From the NCBI GenBank assembly GCA_031267775.1, contig JAIRYL010000135.1, positions 1 through 25,242 of the forward strand: a stretch of 25,242 nucleotides of DNA. Reading direction: 5' to 3'. A program made the position numbers and the translations under genes. The stretch comes from Tannerellaceae bacterium (GTDB taxonomy: Bacteria > Bacteroidota > Bacteroidia > Bacteroidales > Tannerellaceae). Below, in pieces: positions 1-8,379 of this stretch. Numbering within the stretch: position 1 is the stretch's first letter; the number at the start of each line of letters is the position of its first letter. The notes beneath the pieces are model-generated. The model ran no database searches and was not told the origin of the DNA. It was given only the letters and a program-made list of their open reading frames with translations.

Positions 1-1
1 T

Positions 2-1276
2 TCGTCGAACACTGATTTTTATAATGGCGCTTTATATCATGAATGGCGGATGGATACCTTACAAAGTAATTTGAAAACATTACTGAATTATAATAATAAA
101 CAAAACCGTTCCGACAATATAATTGATACCCGGTATGAACTTTTACCCGGCAGGGACGTATTTGAGCAAAATATCTCGACTGCCGACGCCAGGAATTACT
201 CCCTTAAATCGGATGTAAGAAAAAACTGGGCAAGCTCTTTATCGTTAAGGGCGGGCGTCCAGTATTCGTACAGCCAAAGGAAAAGCGACCTGAAAATATA
301 TGATTCGGATTCAGACGAAAACGCTCGCGAGCAGTGGACTTATAACGAAGGTATCGCCGGAGCCTATATCGGCTTATCCAAAAACATCGGGAAAGTGTAT
401 GTATATGGCAATATACGGGTAGAACATACGTATATAGACGGTAAGGCCGGCGATTTGAAAACGCTGGATAAGAATTATACCGAAATATATCCATATATCA
501 CCCTCAACCATACGCTTAACCCCAAACTGTCTTATGGCGTTCTGTATACGAAATACATATACCGCCCCGGGTTTCAATTCCTGAATAATTATTCAAACCG
601 GATTTCCGACGTATTATATGATGTGGGAAACCCGGATTTAATGCCCCAAAATACGCATACGGGGCAATTATCGGTAAACTATGGAAACCATTCCACCTCA
701 TTCGAACTTAATTATACGCCCGACGCCATTACGGAGTTCTTTGAAGAACGGGACAACATTACCTGGCATACAAACTTAAACTTTGGCTCCATTACGAGAT
801 TGGGTATAAACCACAACTTTAACAGTAATCTTTTTAAATGGTGGCATACTAATCTGTATGTCTATTTAGGTTACGAACATATTCCTGAGAGTTATAATAA
901 AAAAGAACTGTTCCGGGGATTTATTAATTCAAACAACCGTTTTTCAATTCCTTCAGCAGGCGATATTCAATTTTCCTTCAACTACAATTCCGGAAGTATC
1001 AACGGGAATGCATATAGTAAACGTATGTATGGAATGGATATCTCATACAGCCGTTCTTTCTGGAAAAACGCGTTAAACATGCAGTTAGGCGTTTCGGATA
1101 TTTTTAATACCCGCGATTATCGTGCACGTAATTATACGCCGACGCTGGAATATTTATTTTACCGTAAACCTATTTCGCGTAATTTCTGGATACGGTTAAC
1201 ATACAATTTCAGCAACAAAGAAAAAGTGAATAAACAACGATTAAACAATCAGAATTCAATCATTGACAGGCTGTAA
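2..1276 (+). CDS. Outer-membrane beta-barrel family protein (TonB-receptor-like), 3' part only
   Basis: The reading frame is open from the left edge of the window, so the gene starts outside and only its last 424 residues are seen. An internal ATG at position 50 should not be taken as the start, because the residues before it read as normal protein. The visible part consists of alternating amphipathic strands rich in Tyr, Asn, Ser and Trp, such as YGVLYTKYIYRPGF, YEHIP and WIRLTYNFSNK, with a late SDIFNTRDY-type motif. This is the look of the C-terminal barrel of the outer membrane protein beta-barrel family related to TonB-dependent receptors. Its N-terminal carboxypeptidase-like and plug parts would lie upstream. 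It probably sits in the outer membrane and moves or binds an unknown substrate. A C39 peptidase gene follows 1 nt after its stop, which suggests co-transcription and a role in peptide export or uptake; that role is inference. Confidence 0.85.
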   Translation, partial: SSNTDFYNGALYHEWRMDTLQSNLKTLLNYNNKQNRSDNIIDTRYELLPGRDVFEQNISTADARNYSLKSDVRKNWASSLSLRAGVQYSYSQRKSDLKIYDSDSDENAREQWTYNEGIAGAYIGLSKNIGKVYVYGNIRVEHTYIDGKAGDLKTLDKNYTEIYPYITLNHTLNPKLSYGVLYTKYIYRPGFQFLNNYSNRISDVLYDVGNPDLMPQNTHTGQLSVNYGNHSTSFELNYTPDAITEFFEERDNITWHTNLNFGSITRLGINHNFNSNLFKWWHTNLYVYLGYEHIPESYNKKELFRGFINSNNRFSIPSAGDIQFSFNYNSGSINGNAYSKRMYGMDISYSRSFWKNALNMQLGVSDIFNTRDYRARNYTPTLEYLFYRKPISRNFWIRLTYNFSNKEKVNKQRLNNQNSIIDRL

Positions 1277-1277
1277 T

Positions 1278-1781
1278 ATGATGCGTAAATTTCCGTTTTA
1301 TGAACAGCATGACGCTATGCAATGCGGGATTAGTTGCCTCCAGATGGTCTGCAAATATCACGGAAGATATTATTCCCAGGAAAAATTATCTCATTATTGT
1401 TTTGCTTCCAATGAGGGCGTTTCGTTATTAGGCATAAGTGAAGCGGCCTCGCAGTTGGGATTCAGAACCGTATGCGGAAAAATGGCTTTAGAGCAGTTAA
1501 ACAAAGTACCCCTTCCCTGCATATTACACTGGAACCAAAATCACTTTGTGGTACTTTATAAAATCAGCCGGAAAAAAAATCATGAGACCCAATACCATAT
1601 TGCTGATCCTGGAAAAGGCCTGATAAGATATGACCAAACTGATTTTAGCAATAGTTGGCACAGTACATCATCTTCCGGTGAAGAAAAGGGAATAGCCATG
1701 ATCTTACAGCCTAATTCTTCATTTTACGAAAATGAGAAAGAAGATGTAAAAAAAAAGCATTCCCTTTCTGCAAAGGTGTAA
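1278..1781 (+). CDS. Stand-alone or truncated peptidase C39 domain protein
   Basis: The 167-residue protein starts at the ATG at 1278, 1 nt after the preceding stop; the in-frame TTG at 1263 overlaps the upstream gene and is less likely. It is a peptidase C39 domain, the papain-like protease that cuts double-glycine leader peptides. The active-site pieces are present: Gln10 and Cys16 (EQHDAMQCGISC), His89 (HWNQNHFVVLY) and Asp110 (IADPGKG). In most relatives this domain is the N-terminus of a peptidase-containing ABC transporter of about 700 residues. Here the protein ends just where the membrane domain would begin (LQPNSSFYENEKEDVKKK), after a run of nine A at about 1747-1755. Shifting frame at that run does not recover a membrane domain, since both other frames stop soon. 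It is therefore either a real stand-alone C39 protease or a transporter stump. The neighbouring barrel protein fits a peptide-export locus. Confidence 0.8.
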   Translation: MMRKFPFYEQHDAMQCGISCLQMVCKYHGRYYSQEKLSHYCFASNEGVSLLGISEAASQLGFRTVCGKMALEQLNKVPLPCILHWNQNHFVVLYKISRKKNHETQYHIADPGKGLIRYDQTDFSNSWHSTSSSGEEKGIAMILQPNSSFYENEKEDVKKKHSLSAKV

Positions 1782-1965
1782 TTCTTTCTGATATAAAAGC
1801 GAAAAAAACAACTGTTAAATAAATACAGGCCCGCCTGTTCCCCAAACGGGAGGCGAGCCTGTTTACTTAGGGGCAGACCGTTCAGGTCGAACGTCGCAAT
1901 ACCTTCCGCCTTCTGCCGGCGTTCCGTCGATCGAATAGACCGTAATCCGTCTACAGATTTATGTT
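1782..1965 (-). pseudogene. Possible remnant of a T9SS-type C-terminal sorting domain
   Basis: The gap between the C39 gene and the susD-side terminator holds no intact gene. On the minus strand one frame reads EGIATFDLNGLPLSKQ, then GEQAGLYLFN. This resembles the usual pattern of type A type-9-secretion sorting domains (xxDLNGRxV... GxYxx). An adjacent frame just upstream reads ITVYSIDGT, so a frameshift would be needed to join them. There is no start codon or long open frame. It may be the decayed tail of a secreted protein gene, or chance; confidence is low. Confidence 0.2.
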
Positions 1966-2004
1966 AACAACCCCGCGCAGGGTCATTTGCTGTGCGGGGT
2001 TGTT
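1966..2004 (-). terminator. Strong stem-loop terminator downstream of susD
   Basis: Positions 1966-1980 and 1990-2004 form a 15-bp stem with one G-T pair and a 9-nt loop, starting 20 nt after the susD stop. The minus-strand transcript would continue into AACATAAATC, so the U tract is weak. The hairpin lies between two gene sets pointing towards each other and could stop transcription from both sides. Confidence 0.65.
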
Positions 2005-2024
2005 TCCGAGGGTAGATATTCGTA

Positions 2025-3650
2025 TCAGTATCCCGGATTTTGTTTCAACGCCGGATTCTTATCCAATGCACTTTGCGGGAAAGGCAGGTAGCGGTTGTGG
2101 GGGGCGAATTTGCGGTCTTCTATCTTGCCTGCGGTTGCAGAGGCGCTCACGTTAACGGTTGCCCGCGCGTAAGGATCTGTCTCGTTATAGTCGAGAGTTC
2201 CTGTTATGCGCGTTAAGGGAGCGTTGAGCACGGTTTCGGCAAGCATCTTGCCCGAGGCGTCTTTCCAGCGCATAATGTCGGCCCGGCGATGCCCTTCGCC
2301 TGCAAGTTCAACGGTGCGTTCGCGCCTTATCAGTTCGCGAAGCGTCTCTTTGGAAGCATACTTCGTACGGTTAACGGCAGGCATTCCGGCACGGGCGCGA
2401 ACGGCGTCGAGCGCGTCATACGCTTCGGCCGACGGTCCGGACAGTTCGTTTGAAGCCTCCGCTATCGTGAGGAGTACTTCGGCGTACCGGAACGCTATCT
2501 GACACATACTCGTGCTGTATAAATCGCCGCCGTATTGCTCCAGCGGGGTTACATACTTCGACCAGGTGAGAGCCGTTTTAGACGCATTGTCGGCGGCGGC
2601 CGGATAGTTGGGGTTCTTGCTGCCGTCGGGTAATGTCTCGTCTAAGGTATTGAGAACGCCTCCTTGCCATTCCTGGCCTGGATAAAGCACGGTCATGGCC
2701 ATGCGCGGGTCTCTCCCTTTGAAGGGATGCGCCGGGTCGTAGGCCGACGATTCTTCCTTGGTCAGGCCATCCTGCATTTCGTACATATCAACAAGATTCT
2801 GCGTAGGAACCATCGACGACCATCCGCCGTCGGCGTTGTTGGGAACGGTAACTATCCATTCGTCTTTGAAACTCTTCAGATGCTGAACGGAGAGTATGAT
2901 TTCTTTTGAGTCGACTCCTGCCAGCGTAAACATACCGGCATAGTTGGGGTCGAGTTCGTACTGTCCCAAGTCGCGGATTGCTTTTGCCGCATCCAGCGAA
3001 CGCTGATAGTCGGCATAATAGAGAGCTGAACGCATTTTCAGGGCCAGGGCGGCGCCTTTAGCCACACGTCCGCGCTTGGCAGGCCGGTCGGCTATGCCGG
3101 TCAGGGCGTCGTCTATCTGTTTGTATATATACTGTTTAACTTCTTCTTCGGTATTACGGGGCGTTTTGGCTTCTTCGGGGTCTTTGTAAGAGGCTATGAT
3201 GGGCGTTCCGCCATACCAGTAGTTCATCTTCAGGTAATCATAGGCCAGTATTACGCGCGCCTGGGCGATGATATCCTTCTTTTTCGCTTCATCGCCAAAC
3301 GCTATCCCGTCAATATTTTCAAGCAATGTGAGGCAGCGCCGGATAACTTTATAATCGTACGACGACGTGCCGGGATTAGCCGCCGCGAGGGTACCGTTGC
3401 CTATCACGCGCCATCCTTCGTGCGTGTGATAGCTGAATCCTATATCAGAGGCGCAGTCCCAGTAGAAGAATCCTTCGCCCCATATCCATCCGTCGTAACA
3501 GCCGATGAGGAACTTTTCGGCGTCGGCTTCCGTTTTCCATGTAGTTGCCGGCGACAGGGAGTCGTAGGGATACGTATCCAGGAAGTCGGAACATGCGCTG
3601 CACAGCGTCATAACTATTGCGCTGACATATATAAGAATATTCTGTTTCAT
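2025..3650 (-). CDS. RagB/SusD family nutrient-uptake outer membrane lipoprotein
   Basis: This 541-residue protein begins with a lipoprotein signal peptide (MKQNILIYVSAIVMTLCSAC, lipid-bearing Cys20), followed by SDFLDTYPYDSLSP, the typical start of mature SusD proteins, whose acidic residues also fit surface export. TPR-like helices run through the middle (ARVILAYDYLKMNYWYGGTPII), then the SusD core, with the conserved tail RRERTVELAGEGHRRADIMRW and the C-terminal YLPFPQSALDKNPALKQNPGY. SusD proteins lie on the cell surface as lids over SusC transporters and bind glycans or other ligands. The gene follows susC in the same direction with a gap of about 120 nt and is the last gene of this locus. 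The ligand cannot be told from sequence. Confidence 0.96.
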   Translation of the reverse strand: MKQNILIYVSAIVMTLCSACSDFLDTYPYDSLSPATTWKTEADAEKFLIGCYDGWIWGEGFFYWDCASDIGFSYHTHEGWRVIGNGTLAAANPGTSSYDYKVIRRCLTLLENIDGIAFGDEAKKKDIIAQARVILAYDYLKMNYWYGGTPIIASYKDPEEAKTPRNTEEEVKQYIYKQIDDALTGIADRPAKRGRVAKGAALALKMRSALYYADYQRSLDAAKAIRDLGQYELDPNYAGMFTLAGVDSKEIILSVQHLKSFKDEWIVTVPNNADGGWSSMVPTQNLVDMYEMQDGLTKEESSAYDPAHPFKGRDPRMAMTVLYPGQEWQGGVLNTLDETLPDGSKNPNYPAAADNASKTALTWSKYVTPLEQYGGDLYSTSMCQIAFRYAEVLLTIAEASNELSGPSAEAYDALDAVRARAGMPAVNRTKYASKETLRELIRRERTVELAGEGHRRADIMRWKDASGKMLAETVLNAPLTRITGTLDYNETDPYARATVNVSASATAGKIEDRKFAPHNRYLPFPQSALDKNPALKQNPGY

Positions 3651-3692
3651 ATAACTATTTTTTTAATGCAGGTATGGAACTCCGTTGTCTTT

Positions 3693-3720
3693 ATTGTCTG
3701 TCGGCCTTGGCGCAGACAAT
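3693..3720 (-). promoter_or_regulatory. Intercistronic stem-loop between susC and susD
   Basis: Within the gap between the susC stop and the susD start, 3693-3700 and 3713-3720 pair perfectly over 8 bp, and an inner GCC/GGC stem closes the loop. There is no T run on the minus-strand side, so it is more likely an RNA processing or stability element, or a partial attenuator, than a full terminator. The role is inferred. Confidence 0.45.
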
Positions 3721-3769
3721 GATTTCATGCTTCGTTTCATAACCAAATCAATTTATCAGGGTGTTTGGA

Positions 3770-6700
3770 TTAAAATGTGAGGTTCACTCCAAAGGAATGA
3801 GTCTTTATCAGAGGATACGACGAGGCGCGTTCGCTGGATGTTTCGGGATCGAGGCTTATCAGCATGGAATCCAGCGTAAACAGGTTCTCTGCCGAGTAAT
3901 ACAGGCGCAATCCGGTCAGTCCGGCAGCCTTGATGAGCTTCGGTGAAAAAGTATAGCCTACTTGCAGATTCTTGAGGCGCAGATAGCTGGTGTTTTGCAC
4001 CCAGAATGTAGACATTACGTTTTGCGGATAACTGTTTGAGTTTACGTCGTTCCATATACGCGGCATTTTGGCGTTTTTATTTTCGGGAGTCCATGCGTCG
4101 AGCCATATCGAAGCCGGGTGGGATGCGTCGCCGCGGAAAGCGCCAAAGGCTTCCTGTCCAAAGATGCGCGCCGCCTTGGCCGCTCCCGAGAATATGAGAG
4201 AGAGGTCGAAGTTGCGGTAACCTCCCGTCAGGTTGAGGCCGAACATAAAGGCAGGGTTTGTCGAGTTGGTCACTATACGGTCGTCGCCGTCGATTTTACC
4301 GTCGCCGTTAACGTCTACATATTTAATATCGCCGGCTTTAAACGGTCGCGTAAACATGGTTGTTCCCGTTTCGCTGTTATACTTGGCCATGAAAGCGTCT
4401 GCCTCTTCCTGCGACTGAAAAAATCCGTCGGCCTTATAAACATAGAACGAAGCTATGCCGTGGCCTGCGTAGTTGACGGAGTTGCCGTCGATGATCCGTT
4501 CAACGTCGCCCAGGCTAAGGATTTCGTTCTTGTTGTACGAGAAGTTGCCCCTCGCCCCCAAACTCCAGTCGCCCCATTTGTTGGTATAGCCTGCGCTGAT
4601 TTCCAGTCCGCTGTTCTGCACCTTGCCTACATTGTCGCGGTAATTATCGCCAATGGCAAACTCTGCCGGCGTAGGTATTTCCATTATTATGCCGGTAGTC
4701 TTGCGGTTGTAGTAGTCGATGGAAGCGTCGATATGGTTGAAAACGGCGAAGTCGGCGCCTATGCCAACGGTGCGCGCCTTTTCCCACGTGATAGTTTCGA
4801 TGCGGAACGTTTTCTGATAGTAGCCGCTATACAAGGTTCCTCCAAACGGATAAGACGCGTCAAGGTCGTATGTATTCAGATAGGGATAATAGTCGTTGGC
4901 GTTCGAGGAGTTGAGAGCGTCCTGATTGCCGAGCAATCCCCACGAGGCGCGTATTTTAAGGTTGTTGAGCCAACCTGCGTCGGCGTCTTTGACGAAAGCC
5001 TCTTCGCTGATACGCCATGCCGCCGAGAAAGAAGGGAAATATCCCCAGCGCTTACCCGGCGCAAAGCGGGAAGAAGCGTCGGCGCGGAAATTGGCTTCGG
5101 CAAGGTAACGGCCGGCGTAGTCGTAATTAATACGTCCAAAAGCGGATAACATAGACAGTTCGCGGCTGTATCCGGTGTTGGTTTGCGTTGAGGCGGTACC
5201 GGCGTTGAGGTCGGTGAGATCGTTGTTAGGGAAATTCTTGCGGTTCATCACGTTCTCGTTGTAATTATACTTCTCCGTGTGCCAGCCGGCGAGCGCTTTA
5301 ACGCTGTGCGGGCCAAACTGCTTGTCGTAGTTCAGGAGAACGTCGGAATTGGTGCGGCTCCAGAGGTAATACCGGTCGTCAATACTGCTGGGGCCATGGT
5401 ATTTGCTGGGGTTGTATTGAATTTCCTTCACCTGGCTTTTATAACGCTGCACGTTATTGGTAAAAGCGCCCTGCAGGGTAACGGTAAGTCCGTCGAACAG
5501 GCGATAATCTGCGGCTACAAGGCCGGCGAAGTTCTGGTTATACCGGTCGACTGTTTGGTCAAGATCAAGCCAGGCAATCGGGTTTCCATCAGAAACCGTG
5601 CCGTAAGCGCCGTCGGCCGTACGGTTTGGTATCCAGGGAGCGATAATATTCAACTGTCTGATAATCTGGTCTGAACTACCGCTTGCATAGCTACTGTTAG
5701 GATCTTTGTAGTCGTTCTTGATATAGGCCATGTTAGCCCTCAGCTTGAACCGGTCTGAAATCTTTACGTCCAGGTTAGCGCGCCCGTTAAACTGCTGGCG
5801 CGTAGCGTTAGGCAGTATACCTTCCTGCTGAAGGTATCCGGCCGAAGCCATATAGCTTGCCTTCTCCGTTCCGCCGCTTACATTAACGTTATGCTGGTGT
5901 TGGAATCCCGTCTTGTAAGCCAGGTCGTACCAGTTGGTGTTAGGATACGCGGGGTCGGTTCCGTCGCGAAACTTCTGAATATCGTCGGCCGAGAATCGTT
6001 CGGGCTTGCCGTCTTCAACCAGCGCCTGGTTGAGCAAGCGCGCGTAGTCGTACGAACTGAGGCGTTTAATCATCTGCGTGGGCGTCTGAACGCCTGCGTA
6101 TCCGTTGTAACTCACGCGCGGATCGCCTGTCTTGCCGCGTTTGGTTGTTACCAGGATAACGCCGTTGGAAGCTTTCGAGCCGTAGATGGCCGCAGAAGAT
6201 GCGTCTTTGAGTACCGAGATACTTTCTACGTCGTTCGGGTCGATGGAGTTCAGCGTACCGCTTTCTATCCCGTCAATCAAGACGTAAGGACTTGCATTAT
6301 TGAGCGTTCCTACGCCGCGAATGCGGATCGTCGCTTCGTCCTGTCCGGGACGGCCCTGACCGGATTGTACCGTTACGCCGGATATCAAGCCCTGTAAAGC
6401 CGAAGATATGTTCTGAACGGGACGACTTTCCAAGGCTTTGGCGTCTACCTGTGCGACGGCTCCGGAGAGGTTGACTTTTCGCTGGCTACCGTAGCCCACT
6501 ACGACTATTTCTTCCAGCGTCTGCGAATCTTCCCTGAGAGAGATTTGCAGAGATGAAGACGTTGCCCTTACTTCCCGGCTGACGTAACCGATGTAAGACG
6601 CCACCAGCGTAGTGTTGACGTCGGGGGAAATGTTCAGCGAGAACGTCCCATCCAGGTCTGTAATTGTGCCGGTTGTAGTTCCTTTTACAACTACATTGGC

Positions 6701-7156
6701 GCCGATAATAGGTTCTCCTGTTGTTTGGTCGACAACGACGCCGGTTATGCGCCGGGTGTTTTGTTGTTGTCCGACAGGTTCGTTTCGCTTCATTAACAAG
6801 ATATTTTTGCCTTCCATCGCGTAGACGACGTCTGTGTGCTCAAACATTTTTGTCAACACTTCGGCAACAGGCGCATCTATTGCTTTTACAGATTTCTTTT
6901 CGGTTAGATTTACCTTTTCGTAATTATAAACGAAAAGGTAATCTGTCTGCTTTTCTATCTGATTGATAATCTCTTTGGCTTCTACGTTGACAGCGTTTAT
7001 ATTGACGCGGGCAGTCTGAGAATCTATATTAACGGCAAAAAGGCCCGAAATACATATTAGTAGTACGACCAAGATTAGTTTCATAACTCTATAAATTCGT
7101 TTAACTTCTGATAATAACAGGACATGAATAGCCCCTTCTAAATACTTTTTTTTCAT
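3770..7156 (-). CDS. SusC/RagA family TonB-linked outer membrane transporter with STN signalling domain
   Basis: This 1128-residue protein is a TonB-dependent outer membrane transporter. After a signal segment (hydrophobic part MKLILVVLLICISGLFA, about residues 25-41) come an STN domain (about 48-120), a carboxypeptidase-regulatory-like beta domain (RITGVVVDQTTGEPIIGANVVVKG, about 136-215), the TonB-box/plug region (EEIVVVGYGSQRKVNLSGA; ATIRIRGVGTLNNASPYVLIDG) and a long barrel ending in SFGVNLTF. The STN domain marks receptors that signal to a FecR-type anti-sigma factor, and such a gene lies directly upstream. The start at 7156 gives a 24-residue lead before the second Met at 7084; such long N-termini are common in this subfamily, but the second Met would give a normal signal peptide. 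It forms the channel under the SusD lid. Its ligand is unknown. Confidence 0.96.
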   Translation of the reverse strand: MKKKYLEGAIHVLLLSEVKRIYRVMKLILVVLLICISGLFAVNIDSQTARVNINAVNVEAKEIINQIEKQTDYLFVYNYEKVNLTEKKSVKAIDAPVAEVLTKMFEHTDVVYAMEGKNILLMKRNEPVGQQQNTRRITGVVVDQTTGEPIIGANVVVKGTTTGTITDLDGTFSLNISPDVNTTLVASYIGYVSREVRATSSSLQISLREDSQTLEEIVVVGYGSQRKVNLSGAVAQVDAKALESRPVQNISSALQGLISGVTVQSGQGRPGQDEATIRIRGVGTLNNASPYVLIDGIESGTLNSIDPNDVESISVLKDASSAAIYGSKASNGVILVTTKRGKTGDPRVSYNGYAGVQTPTQMIKRLSSYDYARLLNQALVEDGKPERFSADDIQKFRDGTDPAYPNTNWYDLAYKTGFQHQHNVNVSGGTEKASYMASAGYLQQEGILPNATRQQFNGRANLDVKISDRFKLRANMAYIKNDYKDPNSSYASGSSDQIIRQLNIIAPWIPNRTADGAYGTVSDGNPIAWLDLDQTVDRYNQNFAGLVAADYRLFDGLTVTLQGAFTNNVQRYKSQVKEIQYNPSKYHGPSSIDDRYYLWSRTNSDVLLNYDKQFGPHSVKALAGWHTEKYNYNENVMNRKNFPNNDLTDLNAGTASTQTNTGYSRELSMLSAFGRINYDYAGRYLAEANFRADASSRFAPGKRWGYFPSFSAAWRISEEAFVKDADAGWLNNLKIRASWGLLGNQDALNSSNANDYYPYLNTYDLDASYPFGGTLYSGYYQKTFRIETITWEKARTVGIGADFAVFNHIDASIDYYNRKTTGIIMEIPTPAEFAIGDNYRDNVGKVQNSGLEISAGYTNKWGDWSLGARGNFSYNKNEILSLGDVERIIDGNSVNYAGHGIASFYVYKADGFFQSQEEADAFMAKYNSETGTTMFTRPFKAGDIKYVDVNGDGKIDGDDRIVTNSTNPAFMFGLNLTGGYRNFDLSLIFSGAAKAARIFGQEAFGAFRGDASHPASIWLDAWTPENKNAKMPRIWNDVNSNSYPQNVMSTFWVQNTSYLRLKNLQVGYTFSPKLIKAAGLTGLRLYYSAENLFTLDSMLISLDPETSSERASSYPLIKTHSFGVNLTF

Positions 7157-7203
7157 AACTTTGTACTTGTTCTTTAAGTGAGCGCTTATTGAATTTAAAA
7201 ATT

Positions 7204-7217
7204 GTCAGTTTACTGAC
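7204..7217 (-). terminator. Small stem-loop with U-rich tail in the fecR-susC gap
   Basis: A 6-bp perfect stem with a 2-nt loop (7204-7209 with 7212-7217). In the minus-strand transcript it is followed by AATTTTTAAATT and preceded by an A-rich run that can extend the pairing. This has the form of an intrinsic terminator or attenuator between the sigma/anti-sigma genes and susC. Confidence 0.5.
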
Positions 7218-7225
7218 GTTTTTAT

Positions 7226-7255
7226 GATCGGATTATGTGGACGCATAGTCCGGTC
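7226..7255 (-). promoter_or_regulatory. 12-bp stem-loop in the susC leader
   Basis: Positions 7226-7237 and 7244-7255 pair over all 12 positions (two G-T pairs) with a 6-nt loop. On the minus strand it lies 38 nt after the fecR stop and only 8 nt before the second stem-loop at 7204-7217, so the two form a tandem pair in the susC leader. It is not followed by a U run in that direction. It may help tune susC expression; this is inferred from structure only. Confidence 0.45.
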
Positions 7256-7292
7256 AATGTTTTTTACGACTGTTTTTTCCCCATAGGCATTT

Positions 7293-8234
7293 TTATTTAA
7301 TGGTTATTACATTCAGTTCATTATCTTTGGCGTAGAAAAATCTGTGTTCCAACTGAAGCACTTTCAATACCTGCTCTACCCCGTCTTTTGTCCGGAATTT
7401 TCCGGTATATCGATAGTTCAACAGATATTGTTTCTTTATATCGATTCTCACATCAAAATATAATTGCAGTTTCTCTATAATATCGCCTACCGTTTCATTA
7501 TTGAAGCAAAGAAGCCCCTCTTTCCATTTATAGTAATCAAAATCTGTTATCGGCGATACATATAATTTGCCGTTTTTCAGCCGTATATTGTCATTCGCTT
7601 TCATTAGATATTCCCAGGGTATATCGTTGCCCTTCAGCTTGACGCTTCCTTTTAATAAGGAAACGGCAGGCGCGTCATAGCCGGTATAATCAACAACGTT
7701 AAACTCTGTCCCCAATACTTCAATATTCATTTTATTCGTTTTCACAACAAACGGTTGCGTTTCCGAATGACTTACGTCAAAATAAGCTTCTCCATCCAGT
7801 CTCACTTCGCGGTTTCCTTTTTCAAAATTAGTTGGATAGATTAGCTTGCTTCCGGCATTAAGCCACACTTTAGTATGATCCGAAAGGGTCAATTCGGCTC
7901 GTTGGCCGGGGGGAACGAATAAGGTTTGATAAACGGTGGGGAGGGGCAGCCGAGGCTTATTGAAAGCCCATTGCATGCCAAGCCACAGAAGCAAAAAGAT
8001 GGCGGCAACTTTGAGCAGTTCGTACAAAATTTTCCGGATGGGGATTGTTCGTTTTTCCCTGACAGGCGCTTGTTTGACGGCTTGTTTATTTAACAGCGTA
8101 ATGTCGTATAGTTTATGCAAGGCCATATATTCGCGCAAGTTCTCTTCGTCCGCGTCCAGCCATGCTACGACCGTTTCGATTTCTTCCGTTGCGACGTTTC
8201 CTTCAACATACCGCTGCAAGAGTTTTTTATCCAT
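7293..8234 (-). CDS. FecR family anti-sigma factor
   Basis: The start is set at the ATG at 8234 (MDKKLLQRYVEGNVATEEIE), giving 313 residues; the frame stays open to 8360, but those extra residues look like translated leader. The N-terminal cytoplasmic part (about 1-65) would hold the sigma factor. One membrane helix follows (ELLKVAAIFLLLWLGMQWAF, about 75-95). Then comes the periplasmic FecR domain with PPGQRAELTLSDHTKVWLNAGSKL and LDGEAYFDVSH, and a C-terminal DUF4974-type domain (CFNNETVGDIIEKLQLYF). It is the middle step of a relay: the STN domain of SusC touches the periplasmic part, which then frees the ECF sigma factor. It lies between the sigma gene and susC, all on one strand. Confidence 0.93.
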   Translation of the reverse strand: MDKKLLQRYVEGNVATEEIETVVAWLDADEENLREYMALHKLYDITLLNKQAVKQAPVREKRTIPIRKILYELLKVAAIFLLLWLGMQWAFNKPRLPLPTVYQTLFVPPGQRAELTLSDHTKVWLNAGSKLIYPTNFEKGNREVRLDGEAYFDVSHSETQPFVVKTNKMNIEVLGTEFNVVDYTGYDAPAVSLLKGSVKLKGNDIPWEYLMKANDNIRLKNGKLYVSPITDFDYYKWKEGLLCFNNETVGDIIEKLQLYFDVRIDIKKQYLLNYRYTGKFRTKDGVEQVLKVLQLEHRFFYAKDNELNVITIK

Positions 8235-8379
8235 CAGTTGTGCGTCTAAAAATGATTCTGTGATATTATAGACAACACAACCTTCAACTTCCCTAAAAAC
8301 AACGCCCGCTTTTTTTCTTCTACCGGGTTTTCCCAACAATGGCCAAACGAAGCGGCGCAAAGCAGTTTCGCTCGCTTTT

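Noticed and set aside
1741..1850. Frameshifted continuation of the C39 gene into an ABC transporter
   Set aside because: Both other frames after the nine-A run stop within about 10 to 25 codons and show no membrane segment.
4118..5149. Long open frame (343 codons) on + opposite susC
   Set aside because: It lies wholly antisense to a clear SusC gene, its translation shows no family features, and it is a mirror of the codon pattern of susC. The same holds for 5279-5674 and 5891-6397.
8235..8360. Extension of fecR to an upstream ATG at 8360
   Set aside because: The extra 42 residues look like translated leader and the family normally begins near MDKKLLQRYVEG.
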